Shown one piece after another: positions 44,545 through 58,037 of a DNA stretch of 64,000 nt. Source of the stretch: Physcomitrium patens. Its lineage: Eukaryota; Streptophyta; Bryopsida; Funariales; Funariaceae. The stretch is from assembly GCF_000002425.4 (NCBI RefSeq), contig NC_037256.1:16464830-16528829 (forward strand), written 5' to 3'. The notes beneath the pieces are model-generated. The model was not told where the DNA came from. It did no database searches and saw only the letters and a program-made list of their open reading frames with translations. Every line of letters begins with the position of its first letter. Positions within the stretch are counted from its first letter, which is position 1. A program made the position numbers and the translations under genes.

Positions 44545-46981
44545 TCACAGTGAAGGAATAAATAAAATTTGTAGTAAATAATTTTGATGCAATATATTAA
44601 GTTCAATTTTAAGAACTATTTGTTGATTGTCTAAAATACTATTATTCACCAAAATCCAATTACCTTCTTTATTTACCTTAGGTCTCAATTGATATTGCTT
44701 ATCAAATTGTACCTTATTTTGTAATCTTATTTCTTTTAATCTTTCTAATGCTATTTGCATGTCTTCTAGTTTTTGCTCAAGTAATTGAATTTTAATAGCT
44801 AAAATATTTTTTTTGTCAATTCATCTTTCTATAGTAGTACACTCTAAGTAAGTACTTTTGCTTCAATTGGCATAATAGGTTTTGAACTTGTTATCAGCTC
44901 ATATATCCTATTACCAAATTATGAGTTTTTTGATGAACCTACAATGCAAATGGTAAAAATTGAGGACATTATCTAACCTTTCTATTACAAGCTTTATCTA
45001 ATGCTTTTATAATTAGTAGATGACCACATTCATTTTTTTAATTTTTTAAAGATTATAAGCAATAGTCAATGATAACTTAATTCCACATCTTTCAAAGAAA
45101 TCACAAGCTTTTTGTATATTTAATTCTCCATGATTTATAGTGATTTTTCTTATATATCTATAGTGGCAAATAACATCTCAAATGATAACCAATATCCAAT
45201 AACTCTTCTTCATAAAGTTCTTTAAAAAAAATCTTATCTTTCTTGCTAAGATTTGATACTAAATAGAATTTTGATCTTATATCATTAATGTCTTCAATTA
45301 TTTCATCTTTTCTTTCAAATCTGACTTGAAACAACATATCTGCCATTAAATTATCTTTTTCAACAATTATAGGCAAAATAACTTTCTATAATTCTCTTTT
45401 GACTTATAAATATGTACATTGATGAATACTTAAAATTTTACCTCCAAATTAAAGTATAAATCTATTTCTACTTAAATTGTCTTGATCTATAGCCCATTCA
45501 ATAGCAATTGGACTTATATCTATAGTAAATATTACTTATCTATTATACTCATAATTAATTCTTTTTAAAATTAGAAGCATCAATAATAATACCTTTAATT
45601 TTTGTATTGCTTCAATATGCTTTTTTTTCATTTAAATTGACAAATCTTATATAATACTTTATATAATAGATTTGTTATATGAGTATAATAAAGAATCTAT
45701 ATACAATAAAATATACAAGCTCCTAAAATCCTATATACTTTTGTTAAAAAGCCACATGTATCTTTCATCTTTCTAATTACATCAATTTTGCTTGGATTCA
45801 ATTTTTTTCAATAAAATCCATTCAAATGTCTAAAAAAGACAACTTTTTATATTCCAAATGCAGATTTTGCTCCCAAAACTATAAGATGAACTCAGTTAAG
45901 TTAAAATCTTTTCACAATCTTGTATATAATCCACAACATATTTACAATACCCCTTCTTATCTAAAGTTTCATATTTTTTTCTTTTTTACATTCTTTGATA
46001 GGAATATCATTTAGAAAATGCATAGTTTTTTTAAAAATAAAGTCTATCAATATGTTATTCATTCCATTCATTATATGTGCAACTAAGTTAGTAGCATCTT
46101 ATGAAAGAGTATACATTTTAAGTAGTTTAAGTGATATTCTCATTATTGTTAAATTTCTATTTCTATTTGTAAGTTGAAATTGTTCATAGCCTAATATAAA
46201 TTATCCTATGAATAAATCATCCTTTTTGCAAATGCTTATATAAATTCATCAATTAAGGATCTTATATTTGTATTTCTGATAGTTACTCCATTTATTAATT
46301 ACATGTCTTGAATAAATTATAATAAACTATTTTATTTAGGCACTATAAATCAATGACTAGAATATAGAACAAAAGAAGGCTCTAAAATCTTCATTTGCAT
46401 CTTTTCCTTCAATAACTCTATAAATTTAGGTAATTGTACCCTTGGCACAAAAATTAGCCTTAAGTTCTAAGACACAAATGGTATTGTAAAGATAACCATA
46501 GGAGCAACAATATTAGGATTTACACCTCTTTTTTTATGAAGTCCAAAATTAAAAGATTTATCTTGTTTTATAAGTATTTTTTTAAAATACTCAATTATTT
46601 ATTGATAACAAAGAACCATCACATCTAACCTTCAATTCTTCAAAAGTCTCATTTATAAATTAATGTTTAATATTCTTAAGAATTCTTAAATTTTCTTCTT
46701 TTGATGCTTCTTCTATTTATTTTATAAAATCTTTTAATAAAGGTCCAATAATTGATTTTATGTTCTTATCTGTGATTTTATATTTTATCTCCATTATAAC
46801 TTCAGGTGCTTGAAAAGATTCAAGTATGGAATAAACCTCTCTTGAATGAATTTTCACAACCTTATCATCATTTTTTTAATCCAATAGATGCAGTTAAATC
46901 CAAAGAAACTTCTAATCTATTTTCTTCATAAATACCTAAAATACTTTCATCATCTTCTAATTTTCTTAATTTATAATTTTT

Positions 46982-47026
<45 letters not shown>

Positions 47027-48391
47027 AAATCCTAAATTTTATTATACATAATAATTTTACATTAAAAAATGCCAATAAAACTTACATCAAAGGCACCTAT
47101 ATCTTACAAGAGTATTTTTTTTATTTTACTTCTATTTTGAATCAATGCTCTCATACTTTTCTTGCTAAAATTGGTTTAAAAGAGATTTCTTCTATCTTTT
47201 AATGCTATCTTTCAATCTTTTCAAAAATAATTTTTTGTTGCACCATATTATTAAATTCATTTCCATCCTTTCTAGTATGAAAAATATTATTATACCAAAT
47301 ACATCTTTATATATACTCTTATTTTAAAATAGCTTTTAAATTGATTGTAGAAGTCTTTTCTATAATTCTTGTTAATTTGATTTAAAGATTCTACATACCA
47401 CGTATAATTTCTTCAACTTCCATATTTTTTTTTTGATGTAGATGATGGAGATTGAATAATAGGTATTATTAGTCATGTTGTATGCACTTAAATTTTAGAT
47501 GCTTCTACTACTCTTAGAATATTAATCATATCTTTTTTTCTTTCTTATTTTGTAAGCAAATCCACAATATTTTTAATAATTTTTTTACTTTGTTATTAAT
47601 CTTTTATCTTTTTCTTTGTCTTCAAGAAAAAAATCTAATTTTTCTTATCATTCTCCATTGGCTGCTTGAAGAAATAATTCAATCTTTTTTGGCTCTAATG
47701 TTAACTTTTCTATCTTTATAATTGTGAATATTACCTTTCAAACTCTCTTAATATGATTGTTGCTTATAAATTCTTATTAGGTTATTTAATCCATTTTAGA
47801 AATAATTTCTTAGTAATACAATCAATATCCTTTAAGAAATATTTGACTTTTAATATATGTAAAAATATCTCCTATGAACTCCTATAATGCTTCATAATTA
47901 ATATAACATATTTCTTTATCTTTGGTACCATGGCAAGTCCAAATAGCTCAATCATCTTCTTTTCAAAAATCCAATTGAATTCTATTTTCCACACACAACA
48001 TCTTAAATACTTTGAGATGTCTCTTCCATCAAACTAATCAATTTGCTAACCATTACTTGCAATTCTTTGATTTTCAAAGCTTCTTTGCAATCATTGCTTT
48101 GCTATTATTGCATGAAAAATATAAAAACTTGGAACATATTTACAATGGTTGGATCTATATGCATACCTTATCTTTTGGTGGAAACTTCACTAGTAACTCT
48201 ACTTGAAGTTCCTTCCATTGCTCCTTTAAAATTCTTTCTCTTATAATTCATTAAAAATAAACAAGAATCAAATTTCAATACCTTCTACCTCAAATTTTCA
48301 TGTTGGGTTCTCCACTTTTGATGTATTACATGTGTTCTTGCTTAAAAATATACCAAATATGTAGTTGTAGAAGGCTAGTAGAAATACAACA
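44545..48391 (-). mobile_element. C4, heavily eroded C-family element
   Basis: Minus strand. The integrase end at 44760-44600 (QIALERLKEIRLQNKVQF, LDNQQIVLK) matches C1 18275 on. RNase H and integrase traces follow, then gag and the gag start near 48240 (equivalent to C1 12842). The primer site is near 48299-48320 and the first 70 bp of the 5' LTR end near 48391. Most C and G bases of C1 are T and A here. Stops and small indels are everywhere. The left end lacks the 3' LTR. Confidence 0.75.
46989..47023. repeat. (AT)n microsatellite inside C4
   Basis: About 17 TA units, interrupting the eroded C4 pol. Confidence 0.95.
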
Positions 48392-48817
48392 ATCCTATGT
48401 AGTCTAATAGAATCTTAAATAAACTTTAAGTAAATCTAAATAATCCTAATCAAACTTTGATTAATTCAAAATAAATTTTAAAAAAGTTATAAAAAAAATA
48501 CAAAGAAATTCCAAACTAATTTCAAAGAAAAATAATAAGAAATTTATAAAAAAAAATTAAAAATAAAACTTTAAAGAAATAATAATAATATTAAAGAAAT
48601 ATTAAAAATAGAAACTTTTTAAAAAATAGCAAAAAATCTTAAAGAAATTTTGAGCCTAAATCCCACCACTTTGTAAAACTATTACTACATAATAAGTTTG
48701 AGAGGTAGAATAGAGAACTCCGAATTGTACAATTGCTAAATTAATTCAATTATAAGTATCTGTAATTCAATATAATTTATTGCCTTTCGAGCAATGATTA
48801 TCAATGTTAATTAATAT
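48392..48817. other. AT-rich stretch without gene
   Basis: Between the broken C4 LTR and the second gap. It is A/T-rich with AATCCTAATCAAA-like phrases that recur at 50840-51070. I see no coding signal. Confidence 0.6.
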
Positions 48818-48917
48818 NNNNNNNNNNNNNNNNNNNNNNNNNNNNNNNNNNNNNNNNNNNNNNNNNNNNNNNNNNNNNNNNNNNNNNNNNNNNNNNNNNN
48901 NNNNNNNNNNNNNNNNN
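48818..48917. other. Assembly gap (100 N)
   Basis: Exactly 100 N, the conventional placeholder for a gap of unknown size. Confidence 0.95.
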
Positions 48918-51799
48918 GATAATAATAATTTATTAATTTATTTTAGCATATAAAAGTTATGATATATATAGAAGATAAAAAAATAAATATAAAAATGAAA
49001 GTAGAAGCAAAATAAAAATGAAATAGAAAATGAAGTAAAAAAAAAGTAAAAAGTAAAAAGTAAATCTAAAAATAAAAAAAATAAAAAATAAAAAATAAAG
49101 ATTAAAGTAAAAGTAAGAATAAATTAAAATAAATTAAAGATGAAAGTTAGAAGTTAAAAGTTGAGTTAAGGTTAAGTCAAAAGTCAAGAGGTGAAGAATA
49201 AAAAGAAAAAAACAAGGTAAAGATGGAAAGAACCAACTTCAACAGTATTCTACTTGAGGGCAACAAACCTCCTTCTACTCTAAAATTTTCCTAAAATTTA
49301 GATCAGCTTTAAGTTTGATGATTCTAGCTTTATTATAAACTTAACTTGAAGAAGTTTTTTTTTCAAAAATCTTCTTAGAAATCCATTATTTAAGCCATGA
49401 GAAATTTTCCTTCAAAATTGAGTAATTAGAACTATCATGGCAGCCTATCTTCTCTTAGAAATTCATCAAAAATTCAAATCGGCTTAAATTTCTATGAAAT
49501 CAATGCTTTTAAAAGTTTATTTTATAAATCTTATTTTTATAAATTTTTTAGAATAATCTAATTATAATGCATTGAGGATTGCCTTTTTAAAATTGAATAA
49601 TCCAAATTATAAAGGTAGCCAATTTTTTTGTACTCAATAATTCACCAAAATATTTTTCTAACTCTAAATTAAGTAAGATTTAGCTTATTGGAAAGCTGAC
49701 AACAAGAAGTATGTGCTTAAAATTTGTTTTTCAAAATCATAAAACTACAATCTAAGAAAAATCTGATGCCCTTCAAATTCCTTTCACTATTGAAGTGTTT
49801 GGAAACCACTAATTCTAATGGAGTCCCTTCTAAACCACAACAAGCACCACCCACACACAAAATCAATGCTCTTACATATTCACAAGATGTACAATGAGAT
49901 CTTGAATCCAAATGAAATTAGAATTAGGATTTGAGGCCAAAATTTGGCATGGCTTTGTCCTTCACCAAAAAAAAGAAAGAGAGAGATAAATTGTGCAACC
50001 AAGCCCTCTTATACAAGTGAGTGGAGGCTTATGGGAGGCGGCCACATTTCCACCCTTGATTTCTAAGATCTCTAATTTAAATCTATTGCCTTTATTCATC
50101 TAAGAGCTAATTTCGTTACTAAGGCTGATGGCTATTGTAAGTGGTCAAAAAAGAACTTATTGATAAATCTTACTATACCATTGTGTTCAAAATACCTTTT
50201 TATGCTAAGATCAACTACTCACATGCCCTTATCCATAGTCATGTGTAATTTTCATAAAGATATTTACCTCCAAAGATTTTAGCAATTATTGAAAATTCCT
50301 TCAAAAATGACATCTTCATGGTTCTACTTATATTTTGGTAGAGAGAGTATTGATCTTATTTTTCACATTCTATGAGGTAAATCAAATGCTGCTATTGTAT
50401 TTGAAAGGCTTATATTAATTAAAAAAGCCACTTTACTGCTTAAATTAGTTAAAGTTATAGAAAAACTTTAAAATTGCGATTGTTAAACTTCATTAAAATC
50501 TTTTAGAAAATTATTATTGTAATTTACTCTAAATCATATGAGATGATTGTAGGTAAATTCATAGGCTCTTAATTAAAACTTATAGCAATGACTAACAACC
50601 TATAAATTATTAAAATTAACTAAATTTCTATTTTAATTTTTAAAATCTTATTATTTTAGTCCAAATTAACTCAATTTAAGGAATTAGACTATGATTTATA
50701 CTTTCAAAAGTTACAATCCTCAAAACTCTACAAAATTGGATTTTTCTTATATAAATCATAATCTAACTTATTCAATTACCATAAAATAAGAAAAAAATTA
50801 TAATATAATTAAAAATTCATAAAAATAATAAAAATAAAAATATTAAATAAATCCTAATCAAATCTTAATTTAATCCTAACTAAAATCCTAATAAATTTTA
50901 ATAAAATCTTAGGTCAAATCCTAATTAAAATCCTAATTGAATCTTAACCAAATCCTAGATCAAATCCTAATTGAAATCCTAATGAAATCTTATAATCTAG
51001 ATGAATATTAAATAAAATCCCAAAAAATTCCTAATCAAATTCTAAATCTTAAATAATTCTTATAATTCTTTTAATAGATTGAAATCTTAATAATTAATAA
51101 TCAAATTATTGATATCAAATCAAATTTTTTACACTTCTTAATAACTTAGTTAAAAATAAGCTTAAGAAAGATAAAGTTGATTACACTTACAAATTGAGAG
51201 AAAAATAATATAATCCAATTAGGTATTGGATGACCTCTTACTCCAACCTAAATGCTAAACTTTTAGAATTAATATTTCTTTCTTGAATTGTTAAATTTTT
51301 TTCAAATTTTATCCAAATATTAAAAATTAAGTTATAAAAATCCAATATTAAGTTACAAAAACTCAATATTAATTCAAATGATATAAAATCAATGCTCAAA
51401 AATCTCTCTTCAACTTTGTTCTCAAATTTTGCTCTCCAAATTACAAAAGAATCCTAAAGTCGTTGTATAGCCACAATTTTGTGCCACAAGGTCTAATTTT
51501 GATCCATGTTGACAATTAGTCTTCTTTAAATATCAATTTTTGATAAATTAAAGTAATTTTTACTTTAATATATTATTAATTCTCTTTTAAACATGCTTAT
51601 ATTAATTTCTTATCTCATTTACTTTGATTTGGCTTATTTATACCTCTACAAAATAAATAGAAGTTCTTTCTATAAAATGCAGCATTGAGATTAAATATTT
51701 TGCTACCTTTCTATAATTTATCCGTATTTTTTTACTACATCTTTCTAGTAGGCTCTTCTATAATATTAACTATATTTTTATTTTTTACTATATAATCGT
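48918..51799. other. AT-rich region, possibly a decayed LTR
   Basis: Contains a purine-rich tract (about 48960-49220, mostly A with G) and unremarkable AT-rich DNA. The stretch 49920-50100 is less AT-rich and reads like an untranslated LTR region. A degenerate array of AATCCTAATTAAA-type units lies at 50840-51070. I find no protein motif. A small minus-strand ORF at 49717-49911 has no support. Confidence 0.5.
50840..51070. repeat. Degenerate minisatellite based on AATCCTAATTAA
   Basis: More than ten imperfect copies of AATCCTAAT(T/C)AAA spaced by 10-24 bases. It is too irregular to be telomeric repeat. Confidence 0.6.
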
Positions 51800-52379
51800 G
51801 TTACCATACAATAATGGTCAATCATTATATATGCAGCTAAATTTCAAAACCTTGTTTGCAATGTAGACTAGAATAACAAAGACTTTATCAAATTTTTTTT
51901 GATATGGATTGAAGGATAGTGTCAAAGATTTTTTATTAATAATATCAAAAGAAAATTCTTTAAAAAAAATTATTGCTTAAGCCATTACATGTAATAATTG
52001 ATTATTTGAAAGGCGTTAAGAACAAAGATTTGGCTCAAAAGGAAAAAATTAAGTAATGATATGAATTCCTAGGTTTTTAGAAACTTATTCATTAAAGCCA
52101 GAACCAATGCAAATTAATATAGTATATTTTAAATTTCTCAAAAAGTAAAAAAAGACTCAAAGTTATCAAAGGAATTTATGTTTATATTGTAAAGAAACTA
52201 AGCATAATATTCAATATTGTCTAAAGAAGTAATGCAATCACAAAATAAAAAGCACAATTGTCAAAGAAGAAAATTTGTCAAAAAATAATTTTTTCTAATT
52301 TCAATAGGAATCATGCGACTGAAATCATATACAAGATCTACTAAAGGTTTTATTTTTTTTAGATCCCTTACCTTATTTT

Positions 52380-55340
52380 ATAGTAGATATATATTTAAGA
52401 CCTAAAAATCACAAAATCTTAGCATTATTAGATTTAAGAATCTTAGCTTGTTTTACAAACAAAGACTTTGTTAAAAAATATGAAATATATTTAATCAAAA
52501 AAATTAAATCCATACATGAAGAAATCATAGATAATCATTTATTATCTTTTAGAGATATTACTCATGAGATTGTTTCTTTAGATATATAAATTAAAGATCA
52601 AAATAGTATAATAATATTTAATATAATAAGATCTTCTTTTAACTTGATTATTTTAGAATTATTATGATTAAAATAAATATAATATCATAAGATATTAAGT
52701 GGTATTTTTAATTAATATCAAAAAATTTAAGATATTTTTGAAAAAAAAATGCAAATATTCTTCAAAAATATTGATCTTATGATTATTCAATTGATTTTTA
52801 AAAAAGAATTCAATTACTATTTGTATCAATCTAAAGCTTATCACAAAATAAATTGGTTGTATTAAAAAATACTTTAACAAGAACTTGTCAATGAAATTCA
52901 TATACCATTCAAAATCTCCAATAGAAGCTTCTATTTTATTTGTTAAGAAAAAGATGGATCTTTGCAAATAAGTATAGATTTTTAAGGAATTAATAAGATC
53001 ATTAATAAAAATAAGTACCCTTTATCTTTGATTTGGAGACTTTTTGACCAATTCAATTATACAAAGATCTATGCAAAAATAGATCTACAAAGATCATACA
53101 ACCTAGTTTGAATCAAAGAAAGAGATAAATAGAAGATTTCTTTTCAAATTATGTAGAGATATTTCAAATATAATATCATATATTTTGGACTCATGAATAT
53201 ACTACCTACTTTTCAATATCTTATGAATGTCATTTTTTATGAGTTTTATGATAATTTTATTGTTTATTATTTAGATGATATTTTAATATATTTTAAGAAT
53301 ATTAAAGAATATAAACTTCATATTTTTTATGTATTAAAAAAATTAGAGATGTAAGATTATATGCTAAGATAAAAAAATATATATTTCACACTACTCAAGT
53401 TGACTTTTTAAAATATATTATTTTTAACAAAGGTCTTATGATAGATTTTAAGAAGGTTCAAACTATTATAGATTGAAAGATTTTAAAAATAATTAAAAAT
53501 ATAAAATATTATTTAAATTTTTTTAATTATTATTTGATTTTCATCAAGATTTTTTTAAAAATTGTAGCTCCTCTTATATGTCTAACTTATAAAGACAAAC
53601 TTAAGTGTAATAAAGAGGTTGAAGCATATTTTGAAGCTTGGAAGACAACATTTATTTTTGTATCAATTTGATATTGTATCTAAGGCATTCTTTATGAAAA
53701 CAAGTACATTAAATTTTTTTATGGATGCAATTTTGTGATAAATGGGAAAAAATGACAAGCTCTACATGATAGCTTTTTATTCCAAGAGATTTTTAGTAAT
53801 TGAGATTAATTATAAAATCCATGACAAAGAGCTTTTTAAAATCATGGATTCATTTAAAAAGTAACATTATTTTCTAGAAGATAACTTTAATCTAATCATT
53901 GTATATATGGATTATAAGAACCTCAAGTATTTCATGTCAACATGTAATTTGAATCATTTCTAAGTTCATTAGAACATGTTTTTATTAAGATTTGATTTCA
54001 AGATCACTTATTAATCCAAAAAATAATAAGATTTGTTACATGCTCTTTCTAAACATTCTTATCTTGTACCAAAAGAAAGAAATATAAATTTTAATTAACA
54101 AAGAATGATTTTTTTGAAGCCAAAGTATTTTCATCTTTGAGCTAGACTTTAAAACTAATATCTAAAGATTTTTGGTGGATTCAAATATAGAAGGCAATTA
54201 AAGACTTTGTACAATCATGTCATATTTATTCAAGATAAAAAATTCCTTATTATTAACTTTATAGAATTTTTTAGCCATTGCTTATTTCAAAAAAACCATG
54301 GTCTTTTATTTCTATGGATTTTTTCAAAGAACTTTTAATGTAAAGTTTATATGATTTTTTATTTGTGATAATAGATCATTTTATTAAAATGACTCATTTT
54401 GTATCATGCACAAACTCTATCACAAGTAAAGAAACAACTAAGTTTTTTCTTGACAATATCTATCACTATCATGGATTACTCAAGGATATTATATCAAATA
54501 GAGGAACTCAATTTATATCTAGATTTTTAAGAATCCTTTTTAAGATTATAAGAATGAATATAAAGCTATTTTTGATCTTTTATCCTCAAACTAATAGATA
54601 GACGGAGTATATAAATCAAATCTTAGACTAATATTTAATATATACCATCAATTACTAAAAAGATGATTGAAAAATTCTATGCCATTAGCAAAGTTTATTT
54701 ATAATAATATAATACATTCTTCTATATAATTTTTTTTTTTTTAATTATGGTTATTAATATTTTTGACTTCTCAAAAGTTGATAAACTTGATGCAAAAGAT
54801 TTGGTGAATTATTTATTTGAGCTACATACAATAATGAAGGCATAATTAAAAATAAACTAAAAATGACAAAAGATCAATGTGGATGCCTATTACAAAGAAT
54901 AACCTGAATTTTATGTTGTGATAAGATATAGTTACTTCATCACAATATGAAGACTAACCACCTTTGTAACAAGTTGGATTACTGTAAGCTTAGACCATTT
55001 TCTATAAATAAGTCAATCATGTGGCTTATCAATTACATCTATTAGAATCTATGAAGATTCATCTTGTATTCCACATATTTTTATTTGAGCCATATAAGAT
55101 AGTGAATATTTCAAGAAGAAGTCAAATACCACTTCTTATAGAAGTACATAATAATTAAAAGTTTGATGTGGAATAAATCTTAGACTTAAGGCAATGCCAA
55201 AATAGGTTGGAATATCTTATTGATTGGCACAAATATGATATTAGTGAATGGACATGAAAGCTAGCAAAGAATCTTACAAATGAATAAAAAAAAATTGAGG
55301 CTTTTCATGAATTATATCTATTAAAATTAAGATGAAGAAT
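52380..55340 (+). pseudogene. pol: A3 pol, decayed
   Basis: Protease to chromodomain can be followed by alignment to A1, but the frame is full of stops and indels. The A1 stretch GTCTGCTATCTAGACGAT corresponds to GTTTATTATTTAGATGAT here: five differences, all C-to-T or G-to-A. The integrase piece near 54365-54600 (DHFIKMTHFVSC, SNRGTQFISRF) and the chromodomain (NRLEYLIDWHKYDISEWT) are still readable. It is non-functional. Confidence 0.78.
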
Positions 55341-55770
55341 AGTAATCTTTGCTATAAAAAAAATAAGATTTAAAAAAGATAACATTCTATATTCTATCAT
55401 TCTTTGTAATTTTTATATATTTTTGGCACTAAAAAGATAGAGAATTAATAACCAAAAAATTCAACTCAAAAGCTATCATTTGCTAACTTATCAAATTAAA
55501 CATTACAATTGTCGTAACCTTCAAGATGACATAATTAAGATAAAGATCTTCAAAAATGATATCTTTTTTTTCTAATAGATGGTAAGGTATAACACTGTCA
55601 TGTTGTGATTCAGCTACCATGTAAAAATAATGCATATATATATATATAATTTATTATATAATATAATAAGAGTCATATTATTAAATTTTAGTTAATTAAA
55701 AAATATAATTAGATTATTTCTTTAAAGTAATTAATTTAAATAGACTATTATTGAAGTTGATTTTATAAAC

Positions 55771-55995
55771 TTGACTCAAAAAATTATTTTAATATGAGAA
55801 TATTTTAGAAAGAATGATATATTATAGATGAATTATAGTGAATAATGACTTATGATTTGTTTAATAAATAAAGTACTCTTTTATATCTACCAAATGAGCA
55901 TAGATTGAAAAGAATCCATTAGATAATTATGGAGCTATAACCAATCCAATTTGGAATAGTATTGAAACATTTTTTTGAGTGTGATATCCAATTAC
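55771..55995. repeat. Left terminal inverted repeat of M1
   Basis: Pairs with 57465-57690 over about 220 bases, including the shared phrase CCAAATGAGCATAG and GAAAAGAATCCATTAGATAA. Identity is clearly above background but reduced by transitions. Confidence 0.7.
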
Positions 55996-56079
55996 ATATC
56001 AATACTTTGTAGGACCTCCTTTAGCCTTGATAATTACTTCCAACCTCCTAGGCATACTTTCTATTAACTTTTGGCATAA

Positions 56080-56640
56080 AATTGTGTCAATAATATTCTA
56101 TTTTATAGCAATTTTTTTCCATAATTTCCAAATTTTCTTAGATTTTATCTTTTAGATATTGAGTTGGCATTTGAGGTGCTTCCAAAGATATTCAATTCAA
56201 TTAAGATTAGGAGATTGAGTAAGCCAATCTATTACTTTAATTCCATGATGATTAAACCACTTCTATGCTAGTTTTGAGTTATGCTTGGAGTCGTTATCTT
56301 GCTGAAAAATCACCTCCTCTTCAAAAATGTCAAATTCTTTAATGCGAGGGAGTAGGTTTTTTTCAAGAATTTTTAAAAATTTCTTGGCATCCATCCTCCC
56401 CTCAACTTCTACTATCCTCTCAATTCTATTCCATCCTATACAATCCCATACCATTATATTTCCATCTCCATATTTAATTTTTTTTTAGATCTTTTTGTCA
56501 AGTAAAGACTAATTTTTTTGTTTTCACAACCACTTTTTGCCATCTTATCTTAATCTATTGATTTTTGTCTCATCTGACCAAATAATCCTCTTCCAGTCTT
56601 CCATAGTCTATTTCTTGTATTTAAAAGTAAAATCCAAGTA
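56080..56640 (-). pseudogene. M1 transposase remnant (DD34E type)
   Basis: Read right to left: an SDETKI-like first catalytic Asp (near 56570, now frame-shifted), VWDCIGWNRIERIVEVEGRM near 56455, the second Asp in IFQQDNDSKHNSK near 56290, and the third residue in SPNLN-stop-IEYLW near 56195. Second Asp and Glu are about 34 residues apart. A cut-and-paste transposase of this family acts at TA sites. Stops (for example after KLA) and frameshifts inactivate it. Confidence 0.72.
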
Positions 56641-57099
56641 TTATTTTGAATGAAAAGTAAATAAAAGTAGATTTTTTTTAAAGTCACATTAGAAATATTC
56701 ATGAAAATATTTTGAATGGTTTGGATTGACACAAGATTATAGATAATATTGTTAAGGTTTTTAGCAACCTCAACAATATTTTCAACCTTTCTAGTGTTGA
56801 TTTATCAAATGAATATCCTTTCATATATTACAGTGAGTTTTTTTAGTTTATCTAATTTAAGATTTATTTAATTAAAAGTAAACTTTTTTGCTAGCCTAGA
56901 GATAGTAAATTTATTGCAGCTAAGTTCAGAAGTAATTTGGCCATAAGATTTTTGAGAATGAAGAAAAACACAGGTGATGTTGTCTTGAAGAGAGCAGAGA
57001 ATAGATCTCATAGTTATTTAAAGAATTGTAAAGGATATAAAAATCTAACAAAGAAATATGTCAAGATTAAAGACAAAGAATGAAATTGATAGAAAAAGT

Positions 57100-57300
57100 G
57101 ATTCCAAAGATTCTCATTTACACTATAATGAAGGTTATAAAAGTCTATAATATTTTCTAGGAAAGTTTTTAGAAGTCTATAGAAGCTTTTAAAAGTCTAA
57201 AGAGGCTTCTAGAAGACTAAAGAACTTTCTTAAAGTTTGTAGAAGATTCTACAAGTATTTATGAGGTTTTAGAAATTTATAGAAGATTCTAAAAAGTGCT
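57100..57300. repeat. Degenerate repeat of AGAAGTCTATAGAAGCTT type in M1
   Basis: About eight imperfect copies of a 20-24 bp unit containing TTCTAGAAG or GAAGCTTTT. Because it lies upstream of the transposase on the minus strand, it could be part of the M1 promoter. The GAA/TTC pattern is similar to the LTR arrays of B but less regular. Confidence 0.4.
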
Positions 57301-57464
57301 AAAATGTGGTAATTTGGAATATGACTGTGCCAAGAATTGTGATTAAGAATGGTACTTTTATAGCTCCTAGTAAGTATTAATAATGTTATTAGATTACTAA
57401 TAATATTGTCATAGTAAATTTGATGATGATAGAATGTTATAATATTGAGTAATTGATAGAATCC

Positions 57465-57690
57465 AAAAATTAGACACCACATTCAAAAAATTGTTTCAAT
57501 ACTACTAAAAATTAGATTGATCATGGCTCCGCAATTATCTAATGGATTCTTTTCAACCTATGCTCATTTGGTAGTTATAAAAAAATACTTTATTTGCTAT
57601 ATAAACCACGTGTTATTATTCACTAAAATTAATCTATAATATACCATTCTTTTTAAAATATGTCAATATTGAAACAATTTTTTGAATCAC
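57465..57690. repeat. Right terminal inverted repeat of M1
   Basis: Inverted partner of 55771-55995; its outer end reads TGATTCAAAAAATTG on the minus strand. Confidence 0.7.
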
Positions 57691-58037
57691 AATATGTTAA
57701 AGATGGAGATATAGAGCTATGGCAAAATTATGATATAAAGATGGATTTTTGTAAAAAGATTATGGATTTTCTTTGAGCTTATGGAAAATCTAACTTACCA
57801 GCAAATATTTAGTTATAATTTGATATAACAAAGGATATTAAAGCATTTCTAAATGCTTTAGAAAGCCTTATATACAAACCTTATTAAATATAAAAGATTT
57901 TATTATTAAAATATCTTTCTATATTGCTGCATTTATTTATCTTCTATAATAAAAATAAATCACTTATTAGAGCTTAGCAAGTAAGTTAAAGCTAAGTTTT
58001 CTACAACTAAGTATTGAATATACTTCTAAATAGAAAA

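Larger units (their letters stand above)
55771..57690 (-). mobile_element. M1, Tc1/mariner-type DNA transposon, decayed
   Basis: About 1.92 kb with inverted repeats of about 220 bp: left 55771-55995, right 57465-57690 (each starting with a TGA(C/T)TCAAAAAATT-like end). A minus-strand transposase remnant lies between them. The long terminal repeats and DD34E-type transposase place it with Tc1-like rather than plant mariner (DD39D) elements. The exact TA target duplication is unclear. Confidence 0.7.
55595..58037. other. DNA inserted into the A3 third ORF, containing M1
   Basis: The A3 sequence stops at TATAACAC (55594) and resumes with TGTATTTGATATCAC near 58038. The insert holds the mariner-like M1 (55771-57690) plus about 175 bp on its left and 345 bp on its right that belong to neither. 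The left part begins TGTCATGTTGTGA, reminiscent of an LTR start, so M1 may have jumped into an older LTR fragment. Confidence 0.55.

Noticed and set aside
49717-49911. Small minus-strand ORF with many Cys
   Set aside because: No conserved neighbour, no second copy, no motif.
50840-51070. Telomere-like repeat
   Set aside because: The unit is irregular and does not keep a TTTAGGG or TTAGGG phase.
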